The translations under genes were made by a program, and so were the position numbers. From assembly GCF_022496765.1 (NCBI RefSeq), contig NZ_VANV01000001.1:62001-126000 (forward strand): DNA of 64,000 nucleotides. Reading direction: 5' to 3'. Origin of the DNA: Acidaminobacter sp. JC074. Lineage in GTDB: Bacteria; Bacillota; Clostridia; Peptostreptococcales; Acidaminobacteraceae. Below the pieces are notes generated by a model, which saw only the letters and a program-made list of their open reading frames with translations, did no database searches and was not told the origin of the DNA. Of the stretch, positions 1-9,490 are shown piece after piece (the stretch's first letter is position 1; the number at the start of each line of letters is the position of its first letter).

Positions 1-3000
1 TCAAAGTATTTAATGACAACATTATGATATTTACCTCTATCTGATAACTCAGAACGATCCCATTCTAATCTCCATGTCCTTGTTGTCCCCTCATTAGAAA
101 CAATCGCATTTTTGCCATGTTTTCCATCTAGTGTTGCAGAGACAAAGACTTCCTCATTGTCATAATCTGTTGTCGTACCTTCTACGATTAACTTGCCATA
201 AATCATCGTCATATCAATAGGTGGACTGGTAACCTCTAATGTAGGGTGCTTGTTAACGGTTAAGTAGTATGGCCACGTCGTTTCGCTCTCAGCACCATAA
301 GCATCTCTTGCATGAATCTTAATATTTGATATCAGTCCATTTAAAGAATGCGGCAGTTCATCATAAGTCCAGGACAATCTCCATATAGTATTTTCATCTG
401 GATTCATAATGCTTACTTCTTTACTTACATCACCGATTGTTGATGAGATGGTTACAAGACCGCCTTCTGCATCTGTAACACGACCACTAAGTGTAAGGTT
501 TATCCCAGTTGTAGCAATATCTTTAAGTGGTGCAGTTAACTCAATTATAGGTGCCGTATTATAGACAAGGGTAAGTTTATCCTCTCTTATGATTTCATCT
601 CCTACGATGACAGAATCCCTTGCACTGGCTTTTATATCTAAACTTTGAGTCTGAGATAAGTCACCTAGCAATTCTTCATAAGTAAAGTCTATACTCCAAG
701 TAGGACTAGAATTTGTTTCTGATACACTTACTGATTTCTCTATAGATCCAACACTTGCAGTCACTTGTAACGTTTCATTTTCTCTATCATAAACCGTTCC
801 TGTCAGTGTTAACTTACCACTAATTAGTTCCGTCTCATTTGATGTAATTGTGACTACAGGCTTTTCGTTCTTATATAGGTTATAGTCTAAATCATAGGTA
901 CTTTGACCGCCTTGGCTATCAAGGGCCCTAATAGAAATATCAGAATAATCCTTTTGAGTAATAGTTGACTTATCCCACTCAAATGTAAAATCTCCAGAAC
1001 CGGTGATTGTTGTTGTCTTTTCTTGGCCATCAATGCTACAAGAAACTGTCACCTCATCACCATCTAGGTCTCTTACTGAACCAGCTATAACAAAGCTACC
1101 AGCTGTGAGGTAGTCATGATCTGTCGGACTGCTAATTGTGATATTAGGCAGTCTATTTTCCTGAGGATTTGCTAGTGTCAGAGTATATGGCCAAGATACT
1201 TGAGACAATCCAATTGAATCCTCTGCGGTAATTTTTATGTCATCGTAAACCTTATCTTCTTCTAGGTCACCTCTTAAATCTGCATAATCAATATTGAATG
1301 AAAAATCACTTTGTCCAGAAGCTACAGTCGTCGTATATGGTTGATCTAGTATATGAAGCTTAACTGTAACCTCTTCATCTTCAGGATCATCAATACTTCC
1401 TTCTATGCTGAAGGTGCCTTCAGTAAGGGTTTGATTGCCACTTGTTCTTATGTTTATAGATGGCAAGGCATTCTTTTTTAGCTCATAAGCCCATGATTCA
1501 GTTCTACTAGAACCATGTACATCTGTAACAGTTACTTCAACAGACTTATCCGCTTGAAGAAAATCTGTTTTATTCCAAGTTAATGACCAGTCAGAAGGAA
1601 CATCAGATGAACTTATTCTCGTTTCTCTTAAAACACCATCAATGGTAGCAGATACAGTCATTTCATCTTCATCATTATCAAATGCTGTACCTGACAAAGT
1701 AAAGACACCCGCTGTAAGTGCTATATCCTGACTTGGAGCTGAAATCACAAGTGAAGGTAAATCATTTACAATCAGAGTCTGGTTCCAAGTTAGGACAGTC
1801 TGCGCTTTTGTATCATCTAAGGTAACTTCTATAGGACCATAGTTTTTGTTGCTCAAATCTTCTTTAGACCAAACAAGTGACCATTCCGTTTCGCCAGGCC
1901 TTAACTCATCTGTCCTTAAAACGTTATTAATTGATGTCGATACTGTCAAGGTGTCTGAATCACTTGCCCTACCAGAAAGTACAAAGTTGCCATCTACTAG
2001 TACAAGGTCTACTAGAGGACTGGTGATCTCTCCACTCGGTTTTTCATTCTCTGATAAAACGTTAAACGTAAAGCTCTTTGTATCACTAACCGAAGTCGAT
2101 TTCTTATCATCAGCAATTACAGTCACATTATTGTATGAACCTGTATCTGTAAAGTCACTTCTGTCCCATGTAAGGGTATAAGCTGTTCTTGACAAGGCCT
2201 TTTCTACAGTTATAGACTTTGTGACACCTCCTAAAGTACCACTAACAAGGACATCGTCACCTTCATGATCTTCAACAGAACCTGTTACACTAAAAGTGCC
2301 AGTCTTAAAGTCAACATTTGCTGGCGGCTGATTGACAACCAATCTTGGTGACTGATTTGGTTTATTAACGGTAAGGGTATGTGACCAAATTGTTGTAATA
2401 GTCTTATTGTTCTTCTCATCCACAGCTATCAGTTCTATGTCGGAATAGTCACCATTTGAAATCTCAGAGATATCCCATTCTAATCTAAAAAGGTTATAAT
2501 GTGGATTGGATTTTTTTACAACTTTTGCCTCAACCCCATTTATAAGTGCACTTAGAGTCAACTCATCACATTCTCGGTCTCTAATATCTGCTGTAATCAT
2601 AAAAGTACCTTCATTTAATTCAACATTATCTAAAGGTGTTACAGCCTCAAAGTAAGGCGCCTGATCTACAAAAGGCTCTACAACCAATCTTTTGTTCCAA
2701 ATAAGTTGACTTGTATTGGTGCCATCTGTTATGTTAATTGGAATATCGGTGTAAGTCTCAGGTATTAGCTCATTTAATTTCCAAGCCAAAGTCCAAGACG
2801 AGTTTTCCTTTGTATCCACTGTTGCACTTTGAGTATTACCTCCTATTGTTGCATTAACAATTACAGAATCTAAATCTGGATCTTGTACAGTTCCTGATAC
2901 TTCAAAAGTTCCATAAGAGCCGCTAGTATGATATAGACAAGATGGATCAAAACTTACAATAGGCTGTCTGTTTAAGTTTTGACTGTCATTAACAGTCAAA

Positions 3001-4343
3001 GTATGATTCCACGTGCCATTTATCACTTGATTTGAATCCAGTTTATCAAAAGCGCCTATTCGTATATTTTCATAAGTACCATTGTGTATTTCCTCAATGG
3101 ACCATTCCAGCTCAAAGGGTTTGCCCTCTGGCGTAGCCAATAACCTGACAGACTTAGGCACATTATTGATAACGGCCATAACAGTAACATCTTCTGTGTT
3201 ATCGTCTTTTACTTGCCCTGATAAGACGAACTTATCAGTCAAAGTCACATCACTTGTAGGTGATTGAATATCAAGTACCGGTAAACTGTTACCAGGCGCC
3301 GGTGTAATAACCAAAGTATATGGCCATTTCCATGTTTTATTAACTTGGCCATCAGAGTATTCTATATCGATGCCTTGGTAAGTGCCTGGTGTTAGATCAT
3401 CTACGCCCCAATCAAGTGAAAACTGGCTTCTATCATTAGGATTTCTCCATACATTTCCTGAAACACCTCCAATACTAGCCCTTACCGTGGTGTTATCACC
3501 ATCTTCATCTTCTAAGGTACCTTCTAAAGAGAAGCCATAATTATGGCCCTTTTCTATGCTCCTGTCGTTTGCAGGAGATGAAACATTTAAGACCGGTTCA
3601 TGATTGATATCCGCCCTAGTAATTTCATAAGTATAATCTTTTATTGTACCGTCTTCTGCTTGACTACGTATTTTAAACCTATTCCTACCAACTTCCAGAT
3701 CATATTGTAATACTTCGCTTGACTTAAACTCAGTCATATTGCTAAAGTCATCGTTCACAACCAGATAACACGATGCAAAGCTTGAGTTTACAGAAGGTCT
3801 TGCAGCAATGTCAACAAATGCTACTGAGTTTCTAACATCCATTCTGTAGATCCCCTCAACATCTTTTGAGTACATTGGATTGGTTTCTGTATGTAATCCA
3901 TCCACACTAATAGACACAGCGTTTAAAGTAGCATCACTCGAAGGTGCATTTCGCTCTAAATGAATTAAATAATTTTTTGCCACTTCATCTTTACTTTTAC
4001 TTTCTACATGGATTTTATAGACCCCTGCTGTTGGCATATCCACTATAACGAGTTTATCTGAAGTCGCTTGATATGTATCTTCATTTGCCATTTTATAGCG
4101 ATAAGTCACATCTTTATTGGTCTCAAGTACCAAGGTTACCTGACTATACCTGTAGGGTAAGTCTATAAAATCAGGAAGCTCAACTGAATCCAATAAGGCC
4201 TGATTAGTAGGATCATCCTCCACATAAATTTTCTCATATGGCATTGCCTCTTCATCTTCTACCGCCCATACGGGTATGCTTGTTAGTAAACAAGTCATAA
4301 TTAACACACATGATAATACTCTTTTAAAACAATTAACTTTCAT
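1..4343 (-). CDS. giant secreted repeat protein, 5' part (runs off the window)
   Basis: An open frame starts at ATG 4343 and stays open to the window edge, at least 1447 codons; the C-terminus is missing. Residues 1-24 form a signal peptide ending near VWA. A cadherin-like beta-sandwich (PF12733-type pattern, ending YTYEITRAD) lies at roughly residues 110-235. After that come eleven repeats of about 98-105 residues. Each ends in a W-x-Y-x-L-x-V strand; in-frame Trp codons sit at plus positions 3324, 3009, 2697, 2385, 1785, 1491, 1191 and 273. Repeats share an L-S/G-x-V-x-D-x-D core, an Ig-like fold by pattern. The protein is probably an exported surface or adhesion protein; any anchor would lie outside the window. 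The RBS is GAGGGGTCAAT. A terminator-like hairpin lies directly upstream. Repeats and frame are seen; function is inferred. Confidence 0.85.
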   Translation of the reverse strand, partial: MKVNCFKRVLSCVLIMTCLLTSIPVWAVEDEEAMPYEKIYVEDDPTNQALLDSVELPDFIDLPYRYSQVTLVLETNKDVTYRYKMANEDTYQATSDKLVIVDMPTAGVYKIHVESKSKDEVAKNYLIHLERNAPSSDATLNAVSISVDGLHTETNPMYSKDVEGIYRMDVRNSVAFVDIAARPSVNSSFASCYLVVNDDFSNMTEFKSSEVLQYDLEVGRNRFKIRSQAEDGTIKDYTYEITRADINHEPVLNVSSPANDRSIEKGHNYGFSLEGTLEDEDGDNTTVRASIGGVSGNVWRNPNDRSQFSLDWGVDDLTPGTYQGIDIEYSDGQVNKTWKWPYTLVITPAPGNSLPVLDIQSPTSDVTLTDKFVLSGQVKDDNTEDVTVMAVINNVPKSVRLLATPEGKPFELEWSIEEIHNGTYENIRIGAFDKLDSNQVINGTWNHTLTVNDSQNLNRQPIVSFDPSCLYHTSGSYGTFEVSGTVQDPDLDSVIVNATIGGNTQSATVDTKENSSWTLAWKLNELIPETYTDIPINITDGTNTSQLIWNKRLVVEPFVDQAPYFEAVTPLDNVELNEGTFMITADIRDRECDELTLSALINGVEAKVVKKSNPHYNLFRLEWDISEISNGDYSDIELIAVDEKNNKTITTIWSHTLTVNKPNQSPRLVVNQPPANVDFKTGTFSVTGSVEDHEGDDVLVSGTLGGVTKSITVEKALSRTAYTLTWDRSDFTDTGSYNNVTVIADDKKSTSVSDTKSFTFNVLSENEKPSGEITSPLVDLVLVDGNFVLSGRASDSDTLTVSTSINNVLRTDELRPGETEWSLVWSKEDLSNKNYGPIEVTLDDTKAQTVLTWNQTLIVNDLPSLVISAPSQDIALTAGVFTLSGTAFDNDEDEMTVSATIDGVLRETRISSSDVPSDWSLTWNKTDFLQADKSVEVTVTDVHGSSRTESWAYELKKNALPSINIRTSGNQTLTEGTFSIEGSIDDPEDEEVTVKLHILDQPYTTTVASGQSDFSFNIDYADLRGDLEEDKVYDDIKITAEDSIGLSQVSWPYTLTLANPQENRLPNITISSPTDHDYLTAGSFVIAGSVRDLDGDEVTVSCSIDGQEKTTTITGSGDFTFEWDKSTITQKDYSDISIRALDSQGGQSTYDLDYNLYKNEKPVVTITSNETELISGKLTLTGTVYDRENETLQVTASVGSIEKSVSVSETNSSPTWSIDFTYEELLGDLSQTQSLDIKASARDSVIVGDEIIREDKLTLVYNTAPIIELTAPLKDIATTGINLTLSGRVTDAEGGLVTISSTIGDVSKEVSIMNPDENTIWRLSWTYDELPHSLNGLISNIKIHARDAYGAESETTWPYYLTVNKHPTLEVTSPPIDMTMIYGKLIVEGTTTDYDNEEVFVSATLDGKHGKNAIVSNEGTTRTWRLEWDRSELSDRGKYHNVVIKYF

Positions 4344-4359
4344 ATTGACCCCTCAAAAA

Positions 4360-4399
4360 CAAAAAAACCTGAAACAAACCTTACGGTAATGTTTCAGGT
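4360..4399 (-). terminator. terminator-like hairpin in the leader of the giant repeat gene
   Basis: On the minus strand ACCTGAAAC (from 4399) pairs with GTTTCAGGT (to 4368), a perfect 9-bp stem followed by seven T. It sits only 25-50 bases before the ATG at 4343 and no sizeable minus-strand gene lies upstream. It therefore acts either as the terminator of the 71-residue ORF or as a transcription attenuator for the repeat gene. Confidence 0.75.
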
Positions 4400-4609
4400 A
4401 ATCTCTAGCCTAAATCTATAAATCACACTAAATATAGAATTGTTCATATTCACATAGGTGCCGGCTCGAATCCTTTCCCCATTTAGGACAGTATAGCACA
4501 TTATTTTTTTTATGTGAAATATTTTTTGAGTAGCTTTTAAATCCTTTTCTTGAATTTCACTACAATCTATTACACTTATGCCCAAGAGATTACCAGTTTC
4601 TGTATCCAC
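4394..4609 (-). CDS. possible 71-residue ORF of unknown function
   Basis: A GTG-started frame whose stop codon falls inside the stem of the terminator at 4360-4399, as expected for a small gene with its own terminator. An AAAGGTG sequence lies about 14 bases upstream of the GTG, too far for a good RBS. I do not recognise the protein; it has no signal peptide or clear motif. The same stretch could be an untranslated structured leader of the giant repeat gene. Low confidence that it is translated. Confidence 0.25.
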   Translation of the reverse strand: MDTETGNLLGISVIDCSEIQEKDLKATQKIFHIKKIMCYTVLNGERIRAGTYVNMNNSIFSVIYRFRLEIT

Positions 4610-4670
4610 TTATGATTAGGAAGTCACCTTTACATACATTTATGTTCGTTAATATCTAAAAAGTGCATTC

Positions 4671-4699
4671 TTGTTAAGAAAACACCTAGTGCCTATAAT
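4671..4699 (+). promoter_or_regulatory. sigma-70 promoter of the nitroreductase
   Basis: TTGTTA at 4671-4676 and TATAAT at 4694-4699, with a 17-base spacer. The distance to the ATG at 4753 gives a leader of about 47 bases. The rest of the 4344-4752 gap holds the possible small ORF and the terminator hairpin described separately. Confidence 0.75.
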
Positions 4700-4752
4700 G
4701 AAGCTATAAGACGACAAACCATAACTATTCACATATACTAAAGGAGTTAAAA

Positions 4753-5406
4753 ATGGATTTAATTAAATCACTAGAAAGAAGATACTCAACAAAGGCATTT
4801 GATCCTAATAAGAAGATTTCAGATGAAGATCAAAAAACAATTGAGAACCTGCTTCAGTTGTCCCCTTCATCTACAAATGTACAACCATGGCACTTTACAA
4901 TTGCAACAAGTGATCAAGGTAAAGAAAGAATTGCTAAGGCAGCAGAAGGCTTTTACATCTTTAACAAACAAAAGGTTTTAGACGCATCGGCTGTTGTCGT
5001 CTTTTCTGCTAAAACAGAGATCACAGATGACCACTTGTACAAGGTGCTTGATAAAGAAGCTGAAGATGGTCGATATGCCGATCCTCAGTTTAGAAAAGAC
5101 TATCACAATGCCAGAAAAATCTTTGTCGATATGCATAAGTATGATTACAAAGACCTTCAACACTGGGCTGAAAAACAAGTTTACTTAAACCTTGGCAACT
5201 TCTTATTAGGTCTGGCTCAAATGAAGATTGATGCTCTACCAATGGAAGGACTTGATATGAAACTTCTAGATCAAGAACTTGGCCTAAGAGAAAAAGGTTT
5301 CTCATCATCAATTGTTGTTGCACTTGGTTATGCTGATGAATCAGATTTTAATAAGGACCTACCTAAATCTAGACTTTCTAAAGCAGATATCATTTCAAAT
5401 ATATAA
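4753..5406 (+). CDS. NfsB-type NAD(P)H nitroreductase
   Basis: A 217-residue FMN flavoprotein of the oxygen-insensitive nitroreductase / dihydropteridine reductase family, cytosolic. The N-terminal RRYSTKAFDP and the PSSTNVQPWHF segment (about residues 37-48) are the family's FMN-binding elements. The C-terminal half keeps the GLDMKLLDQELGLREKGFSSSIVVALGY pattern, quoted in part as EKGFSSSIVVALGY. Length matches E. coli NfsB. The start is fixed by AAAGGAG seven bases before the ATG and a good promoter upstream. It is transcribed alone, closed by the hairpin at 5414. Physiological substrate unknown; quinones or nitro compounds are usual for the family. Confidence 0.9.
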   Translation: MDLIKSLERRYSTKAFDPNKKISDEDQKTIENLLQLSPSSTNVQPWHFTIATSDQGKERIAKAAEGFYIFNKQKVLDASAVVVFSAKTEITDDHLYKVLDKEAEDGRYADPQFRKDYHNARKIFVDMHKYDYKDLQHWAEKQVYLNLGNFLLGLAQMKIDALPMEGLDMKLLDQELGLREKGFSSSIVVALGYADESDFNKDLPKSRLSKADIISNI

Positions 5407-5413
5407 GCACTTT

Positions 5414-5435
5414 AAAAGGACCTTCCGGTCCTTTT
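5414..5435. terminator. bidirectional terminator between nitroreductase and sufU
   Basis: AAAAGGACC-TTCC-GGTCCTTTT, a 9-bp stem with A/T-rich flanks on both sides. It ends the nitroreductase transcript and overlaps the last codon of the converging suf operon. Confidence 0.8.
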
Positions 5436-5859
5436 ATATCACCCTATTGATACTTTCATCTAAACAGTGCCAGCCAAGTGTGCCACATTTGGCTCTTGCC
5501 GGCATTTTACTTAAACTCTCAAAAGCAACTGCATCTTCTAGAAGTTCCAAGTCTTCATCCGACAGTTCTTGTCCTCTGATCATTTCAAAGAACTTTTCCG
5601 CTCGAACTTTAGCTTCTTCAAGCTTCATCCCTTTGACCATATCAATCATAATAGACATAGAAGCTTGACTTATAGCGCAACCAGAACCAAGAAAAGCAGC
5701 ATCTTCAATATAACCATCTTTCACCTTTATTTGAAGCGTTAAATCATCGCCACAATTTGGGTTATGACCACGTTCCACTGCATCTGGATTTTCTAGATTT
5801 CTATGATTGTGTTTACTCTTGTTATGTTCTAAAATTAATTCACTGTAAATACTATTCAT
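5434..5859 (-). CDS. sufU: SufU, zinc-dependent sulfur acceptor / Fe-S scaffold
   Basis: A 141-residue SufU/NifU-N family protein that accepts persulfide sulfur from SufS and passes it to SufBCD. The zinc ligands are visible: C36 and D38 in NPNCGDD, C61 in GSGCAIS and C125 in RAKCGTLGW. It is the last gene of sufC-B-D-S-U and its start overlaps the sufS end by 8 bases, so translation is probably coupled. B. subtilis SufU is the model for this role. Confidence 0.95.
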   Translation of the reverse strand: MNSIYSELILEHNKSKHNHRNLENPDAVERGHNPNCGDDLTLQIKVKDGYIEDAAFLGSGCAISQASMSIMIDMVKGMKLEEAKVRAEKFFEMIRGQELSDEDLELLEDAVAFESLSKMPARAKCGTLGWHCLDESINRVI

Positions 5860-7051
5860 AAAAGACCTCCTTTACAGCTTCTAAGGCCATGACCAACTTA
5901 TCAACATCTTCTTTTGTATTGAACAAAGAAAAGGATGCACGACACGTTGATGGATGGTTTAAATATTTCATTAATGGCTGACAACAATGATGGCCTGCTC
6001 TTATGGCCACATGATGGCTATCAAGTATAGAGGCCACATCATGTGGATGAACCTCTTTTACATTAAAGGTCACTAGAGAACCTCTCTTATCATCACCATA
6101 AACTTCAATATAATCTAAAGCTTTTAAAGTCTCATATGCATAACTTGTAATTAAGGCTTCATGTTTGTTGATTCTATCAAGTCCAAGATCATTGATATAA
6201 TCAATGGCTTTCTTTAAACCAAGTACACCTTCAACATTCTGAGTACCCGCTTCTAGTCTTTCAGGTAAATCAGCATAAGTCGTTGTCTGTTCTTCTACAT
6301 ATTCAATCATGTCACCACCTGATAAAAATGGTTGAAACTTATTAAGAAGATCAAACTTACCATAAAGGACGCCTATACCTTGTGGCGCAAACATCTTGTG
6401 TCCTGAAAATACTAAAAGGTCAGCATTTAATTCTTTCACATCTACGTGTTCATGACCAACAGCCTGAGCAGCATCTAAAAGTTTTAGAACACCAAACATA
6501 TCGGCTCGATCAAAGACACTTTTTACATCATGTTTAACACCAATACCATTTGAAATCATAGGTATAGATACTAGAAAAGTATTTTCATCAATCTTTTCAT
6601 ACTGGTCTTCTAATATATGACCATTTTCATCACAGTAGAGATACCTAAGCTCAGCACCTACCTGATGACAAAGTCTCTGGAAAGGTATGATGTTAGAATG
6701 GTGATTGGTAATAGAAAGAACAATATTATGATCTTCTTTTAAGTGGTCTTTTACATAAGCGTATGCTATTAGGTTTAGAGCTTCTGTTGCATTTCTTGTA
6801 AAGATGATTTCCTCATCTCTAGAAGCGTGAATAAAGTCTCTTACTGCCCTTCTACCTTCATTGTAAATCTGAGTGGATACAACACTTAAGTGATGAGCAC
6901 CTCTATGAGGGCTGCCATTTCCAGATTTATAGTAATCAGAAATGGCATCAATGACTTGGTTTGGCTTTTGAGATGTGGCAGCATTGTCTAAGTATATTAA
7001 ATCTGGATGGTTGTTAAATATCTCAAAATCCTTTTTATATAACATGTTCAA
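5852..7051 (-). CDS. sufS: SufS cysteine desulfurase
   Basis: A 399-residue class-V PLP aminotransferase fold that removes sulfur from L-cysteine to give alanine and an enzyme persulfide. The PLP lysine is K219 in SGHKM. The catalytic cysteine is C356 in RAGHHCCQP, a type II (SufS/CsdA) motif; the family usually has HHCAQ, so a second Cys sits next to the active one. Length is normal (about 400-406). Its start overlaps the sufD end by 17 bases, and sufU, its usual partner, follows. Confidence 0.96.
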   Translation of the reverse strand: MNMLYKKDFEIFNNHPDLIYLDNAATSQKPNQVIDAISDYYKSGNGSPHRGAHHLSVVSTQIYNEGRRAVRDFIHASRDEEIIFTRNATEALNLIAYAYVKDHLKEDHNIVLSITNHHSNIIPFQRLCHQVGAELRYLYCDENGHILEDQYEKIDENTFLVSIPMISNGIGVKHDVKSVFDRADMFGVLKLLDAAQAVGHEHVDVKELNADLLVFSGHKMFAPQGIGVLYGKFDLLNKFQPFLSGGDMIEYVEEQTTTYADLPERLEAGTQNVEGVLGLKKAIDYINDLGLDRINKHEALITSYAYETLKALDYIEVYGDDKRGSLVTFNVKEVHPHDVASILDSHHVAIRAGHHCCQPLMKYLNHPSTCRASFSLFNTKEDVDKLVMALEAVKEVFYE

Positions 7052-8069
7052 TGCTCCTATCTACAATCTCATTAGCAAGTATCTTTGTATCTTCATCTGA
7101 AATCTCTTCTATGATTTCTTTAAAGCTTGACTGGATTACTAATAGTTTGGCTTGATGCTCAGATAAACCTCTAGACATCAAGTAAAATAAGCGGTCTTCA
7201 TCTAATTGACCAATACTTGCACCGTGTTCTCCGATAACATCATCTTCTGTACACATGAGGGCTGGTATAGAATCAGCTTTTACATCATCACTTAATAAAA
7301 GTACAAATTCTTCTTCTTTACCTGCAGAACCCACAGCGCCTCTTTCAAAGTGAAGTGTGCCTCTGAAAACCTTTTTTGACTTACCATTAAGCACACCCTT
7401 ACCCAGGATATCCGACTGTGACTTCTTACCAATATGATTGGCAGTAAAGGATAAGTCTAAGCCTCTATCATCAGCAGCCATATACATGGACTTATAGTCA
7501 CATTCACTTTGATAACCAAGAAGATTGGTGTCATAGTTGATGATCATATTTTTAGAGCCAATTTGTAAATCTACTGCCTTAAAGGTCCCTCTGTCATGAA
7601 CCTCTGTAAGAACATGGTCTACAAACTGTGATTCTAAATGGGTATTTTGAATCTTGATTAGATTTAAAGTCCCGCCTTCTTCTACAACAATTCTGGTCAG
7701 TCCGTGGTGTACGAAATCTTTTTCATTTTCATAAACCATAACCACAGTACCTTTTTTATAAGCTTCTACGTGAATATGATTTTCTTCAACAATATGCGCG
7801 TGGTCTTTATAGTTTAACCAAACAAAATCATCATCACCTTTTATATGAATGTTTAGCTTTGTTCCAGCTTTGTATTTAACAAAGCTTTCATAGTCATTAC
7901 CCAAGGCTTTTCTAAAGTCTCTTTGGTGTTTGATGACCTTTTTTATATCGTGTATAACGTTCTTTTGTCCTTTAATAATTTCAGGTGTGTAGGTTTCTGC
8001 GTCGATACTTGCTACATACTCTGGCAAAGGAACTCTTTTAAAATCTATGCCTACTTCTTTTAAAGTCAT
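7035..8069 (-). CDS. sufD: SufD, Fe-S cluster assembly scaffold subunit
   Basis: A 344-residue member of the SufB/SufD beta-helix family. The C-terminal part carries the family signature (DVKADSIPAL, GEHGASIGQLDEDRLFYLMSRG). It is shorter at the N-terminus than SufB and lies between sufB and sufS, which identifies it as SufD. It forms the SufBC2D complex that builds [4Fe-4S] clusters. The ATG at 8069 is preceded by AGGAGGGCAT. Confidence 0.94.
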   Translation of the reverse strand: MTLKEVGIDFKRVPLPEYVASIDAETYTPEIIKGQKNVIHDIKKVIKHQRDFRKALGNDYESFVKYKAGTKLNIHIKGDDDFVWLNYKDHAHIVEENHIHVEAYKKGTVVMVYENEKDFVHHGLTRIVVEEGGTLNLIKIQNTHLESQFVDHVLTEVHDRGTFKAVDLQIGSKNMIINYDTNLLGYQSECDYKSMYMAADDRGLDLSFTANHIGKKSQSDILGKGVLNGKSKKVFRGTLHFERGAVGSAGKEEEFVLLLSDDVKADSIPALMCTEDDVIGEHGASIGQLDEDRLFYLMSRGLSEHQAKLLVIQSSFKEIIEEISDEDTKILANEIVDRSIEHVI

Positions 8070-8077
8070 ATGCCCTC

Positions 8078-9481
8078 CTATCCGACTACACCTTCAAGTT
8101 CTAATGTGATTAAGTTGTTCAGTTCTACTGCGTATTCTAGCGGTAATTCTTTTGTAATCGGCTCTACAAAGCCTCTTACAATCATGGCCTTGGCTTCTGC
8201 TTCCGGTATACCCCTAGACATCAAATAGAAAATGGCATCATCTGAAATCCTACCAATTTTAGCCTCATGGCCAATATCGATATTGGAATTAGCGACTTCT
8301 ATAATCGGCAAGGTGTCTGATACTGACTTATTATCTAAAATCAAAGATTCACAATTGACCGTTGATTTGGAATGATGGGCATTCTTTGAAGCCTTTAACA
8401 AGCCTCTATAGAAAGCATGCCCGCCACCTTTTGAAATCGATTTTGAGTTGACAATAGAAGTTGTATAAGGTGCAGCATGAACAACTTTAGTACCTGTATC
8501 TAAATACTGACCTTCGGCTGCAAAGGTGATGCCTGTAAATTCACTTCTTGCATGTTCACCTCTTAAGATGCTCATTGGATAAAGCATAGAAACCTTTGAA
8601 CCAAATGAGCCTGACACCCATTCAATCTTTCCATGTGCATCCACCACTGCTCTTTTAGTATTTAAGTTATACATATTTCTCGACCAGTTTTCTATGGTTG
8701 AATATCTAAGTTCAGCACCTTCTTTTACAAAAAGTTCAACGGCACCAGCATGAAGATTCTGTACTGAATACTTTGGTGCAGAACAACCTTCTATAAAGTG
8801 AAGCTTGGCATTCTTTTCTACAACAATCATGGTGTGCTCAAACTGACCAGCACCTTTAGCATTCAATCTAAAATAAGATTGCAGTGGAAAGTCTACCTCA
8901 ACGCCTTCTGGTACATAAACAAATGAGCCACCTGACCATACAGCACCATGTAAGGCTGCAAACTTATGGTCTTGAGGTCTTATAAGAGTCATAAAGTACT
9001 CTTTTACAATGTCAGGATATTCCTTGACCGCTGATTCCATATCTGTATAAACAACGCCTTGATCGATCAGTTCCTGTTTAATCGAATGGTAAACAACTTC
9101 TGAGTCATATTGAGCGCCCACACCTGACAATGATTTTCTTTCTGCTTCTGGAATACCTAGTCTTTCAAATGTTTCCTTGATATCATCAGGTACTTCATCC
9201 CATGAATGCTGTTGTTCTACATCAGGCTTAACATAGTGAACGATGTTTTCTACATCTAAATCTGATAAATCAGCCCCCCACATAGGCACAGGTTTTGACT
9301 TGTATATTTTTAGAGCATGTAATCTCTTTTCTAACATCCAATCTGGTTCATTTTTCTCTTTTGAAATCTCTCTTATGATTGCTTCACTGAGTCCTTTATC
9401 AGACCTATAGACATGACGTTCTTCATTGACAATATCGTAGATACCACGGTCTATATCTGATACTTGTGTTTTTTTAGCCAT
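8078..9481 (-). CDS. sufB: SufB, Fe-S cluster assembly scaffold subunit
   Basis: A 467-residue protein, the standard SufB length, very strongly conserved. It contains PEGVEVDFPLQSYFRLN, FIEGCSAPKY (the conserved sulfur-handling Cys region), KGGGHAFYRGL and a C-terminal GHEAKIGRISDDAIFYLMSRG. It is the central scaffold subunit of SufBCD. It lies 10 bases downstream of sufC and 8 bases before sufD in one operon. Confidence 0.97.
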   Translation of the reverse strand: MAKKTQVSDIDRGIYDIVNEERHVYRSDKGLSEAIIREISKEKNEPDWMLEKRLHALKIYKSKPVPMWGADLSDLDVENIVHYVKPDVEQQHSWDEVPDDIKETFERLGIPEAERKSLSGVGAQYDSEVVYHSIKQELIDQGVVYTDMESAVKEYPDIVKEYFMTLIRPQDHKFAALHGAVWSGGSFVYVPEGVEVDFPLQSYFRLNAKGAGQFEHTMIVVEKNAKLHFIEGCSAPKYSVQNLHAGAVELFVKEGAELRYSTIENWSRNMYNLNTKRAVVDAHGKIEWVSGSFGSKVSMLYPMSILRGEHARSEFTGITFAAEGQYLDTGTKVVHAAPYTTSIVNSKSISKGGGHAFYRGLLKASKNAHHSKSTVNCESLILDNKSVSDTLPIIEVANSNIDIGHEAKIGRISDDAIFYLMSRGIPEAEAKAMIVRGFVEPITKELPLEYAVELNNLITLELEGVVG

Positions 9482-9490
9482 AGCATCTCC

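Noticed and set aside
1846-3267. Plus-strand frames of 60-111 codons opposite the giant repeat gene.
   Set aside because: They lack RBSs and lie opposite a continuous repeat-coding frame, so they are antisense shadows of the repeats.
4455-4480. Plus-strand GGCTCGAATCC resembling a tRNA T-arm.
   Set aside because: The flanking bases do not form a T stem, and no acceptor, D or anticodon arm can be drawn around it.
4380-4500. Cyclic di-GMP (GEMM) riboswitch on either strand.
   Set aside because: Only short stretches (CCTAAA, AGGTGCCGG on the plus strand) resemble the consensus; the conserved GCAAAG and GNRA elements are absent.
4887-4908. TGGCAC followed by TTGC inside the nitroreductase gene, resembling a sigma-54 promoter.
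   Set aside because: The spacing is seven rather than five bases and it lies in coding sequence with no gene following on that strand.
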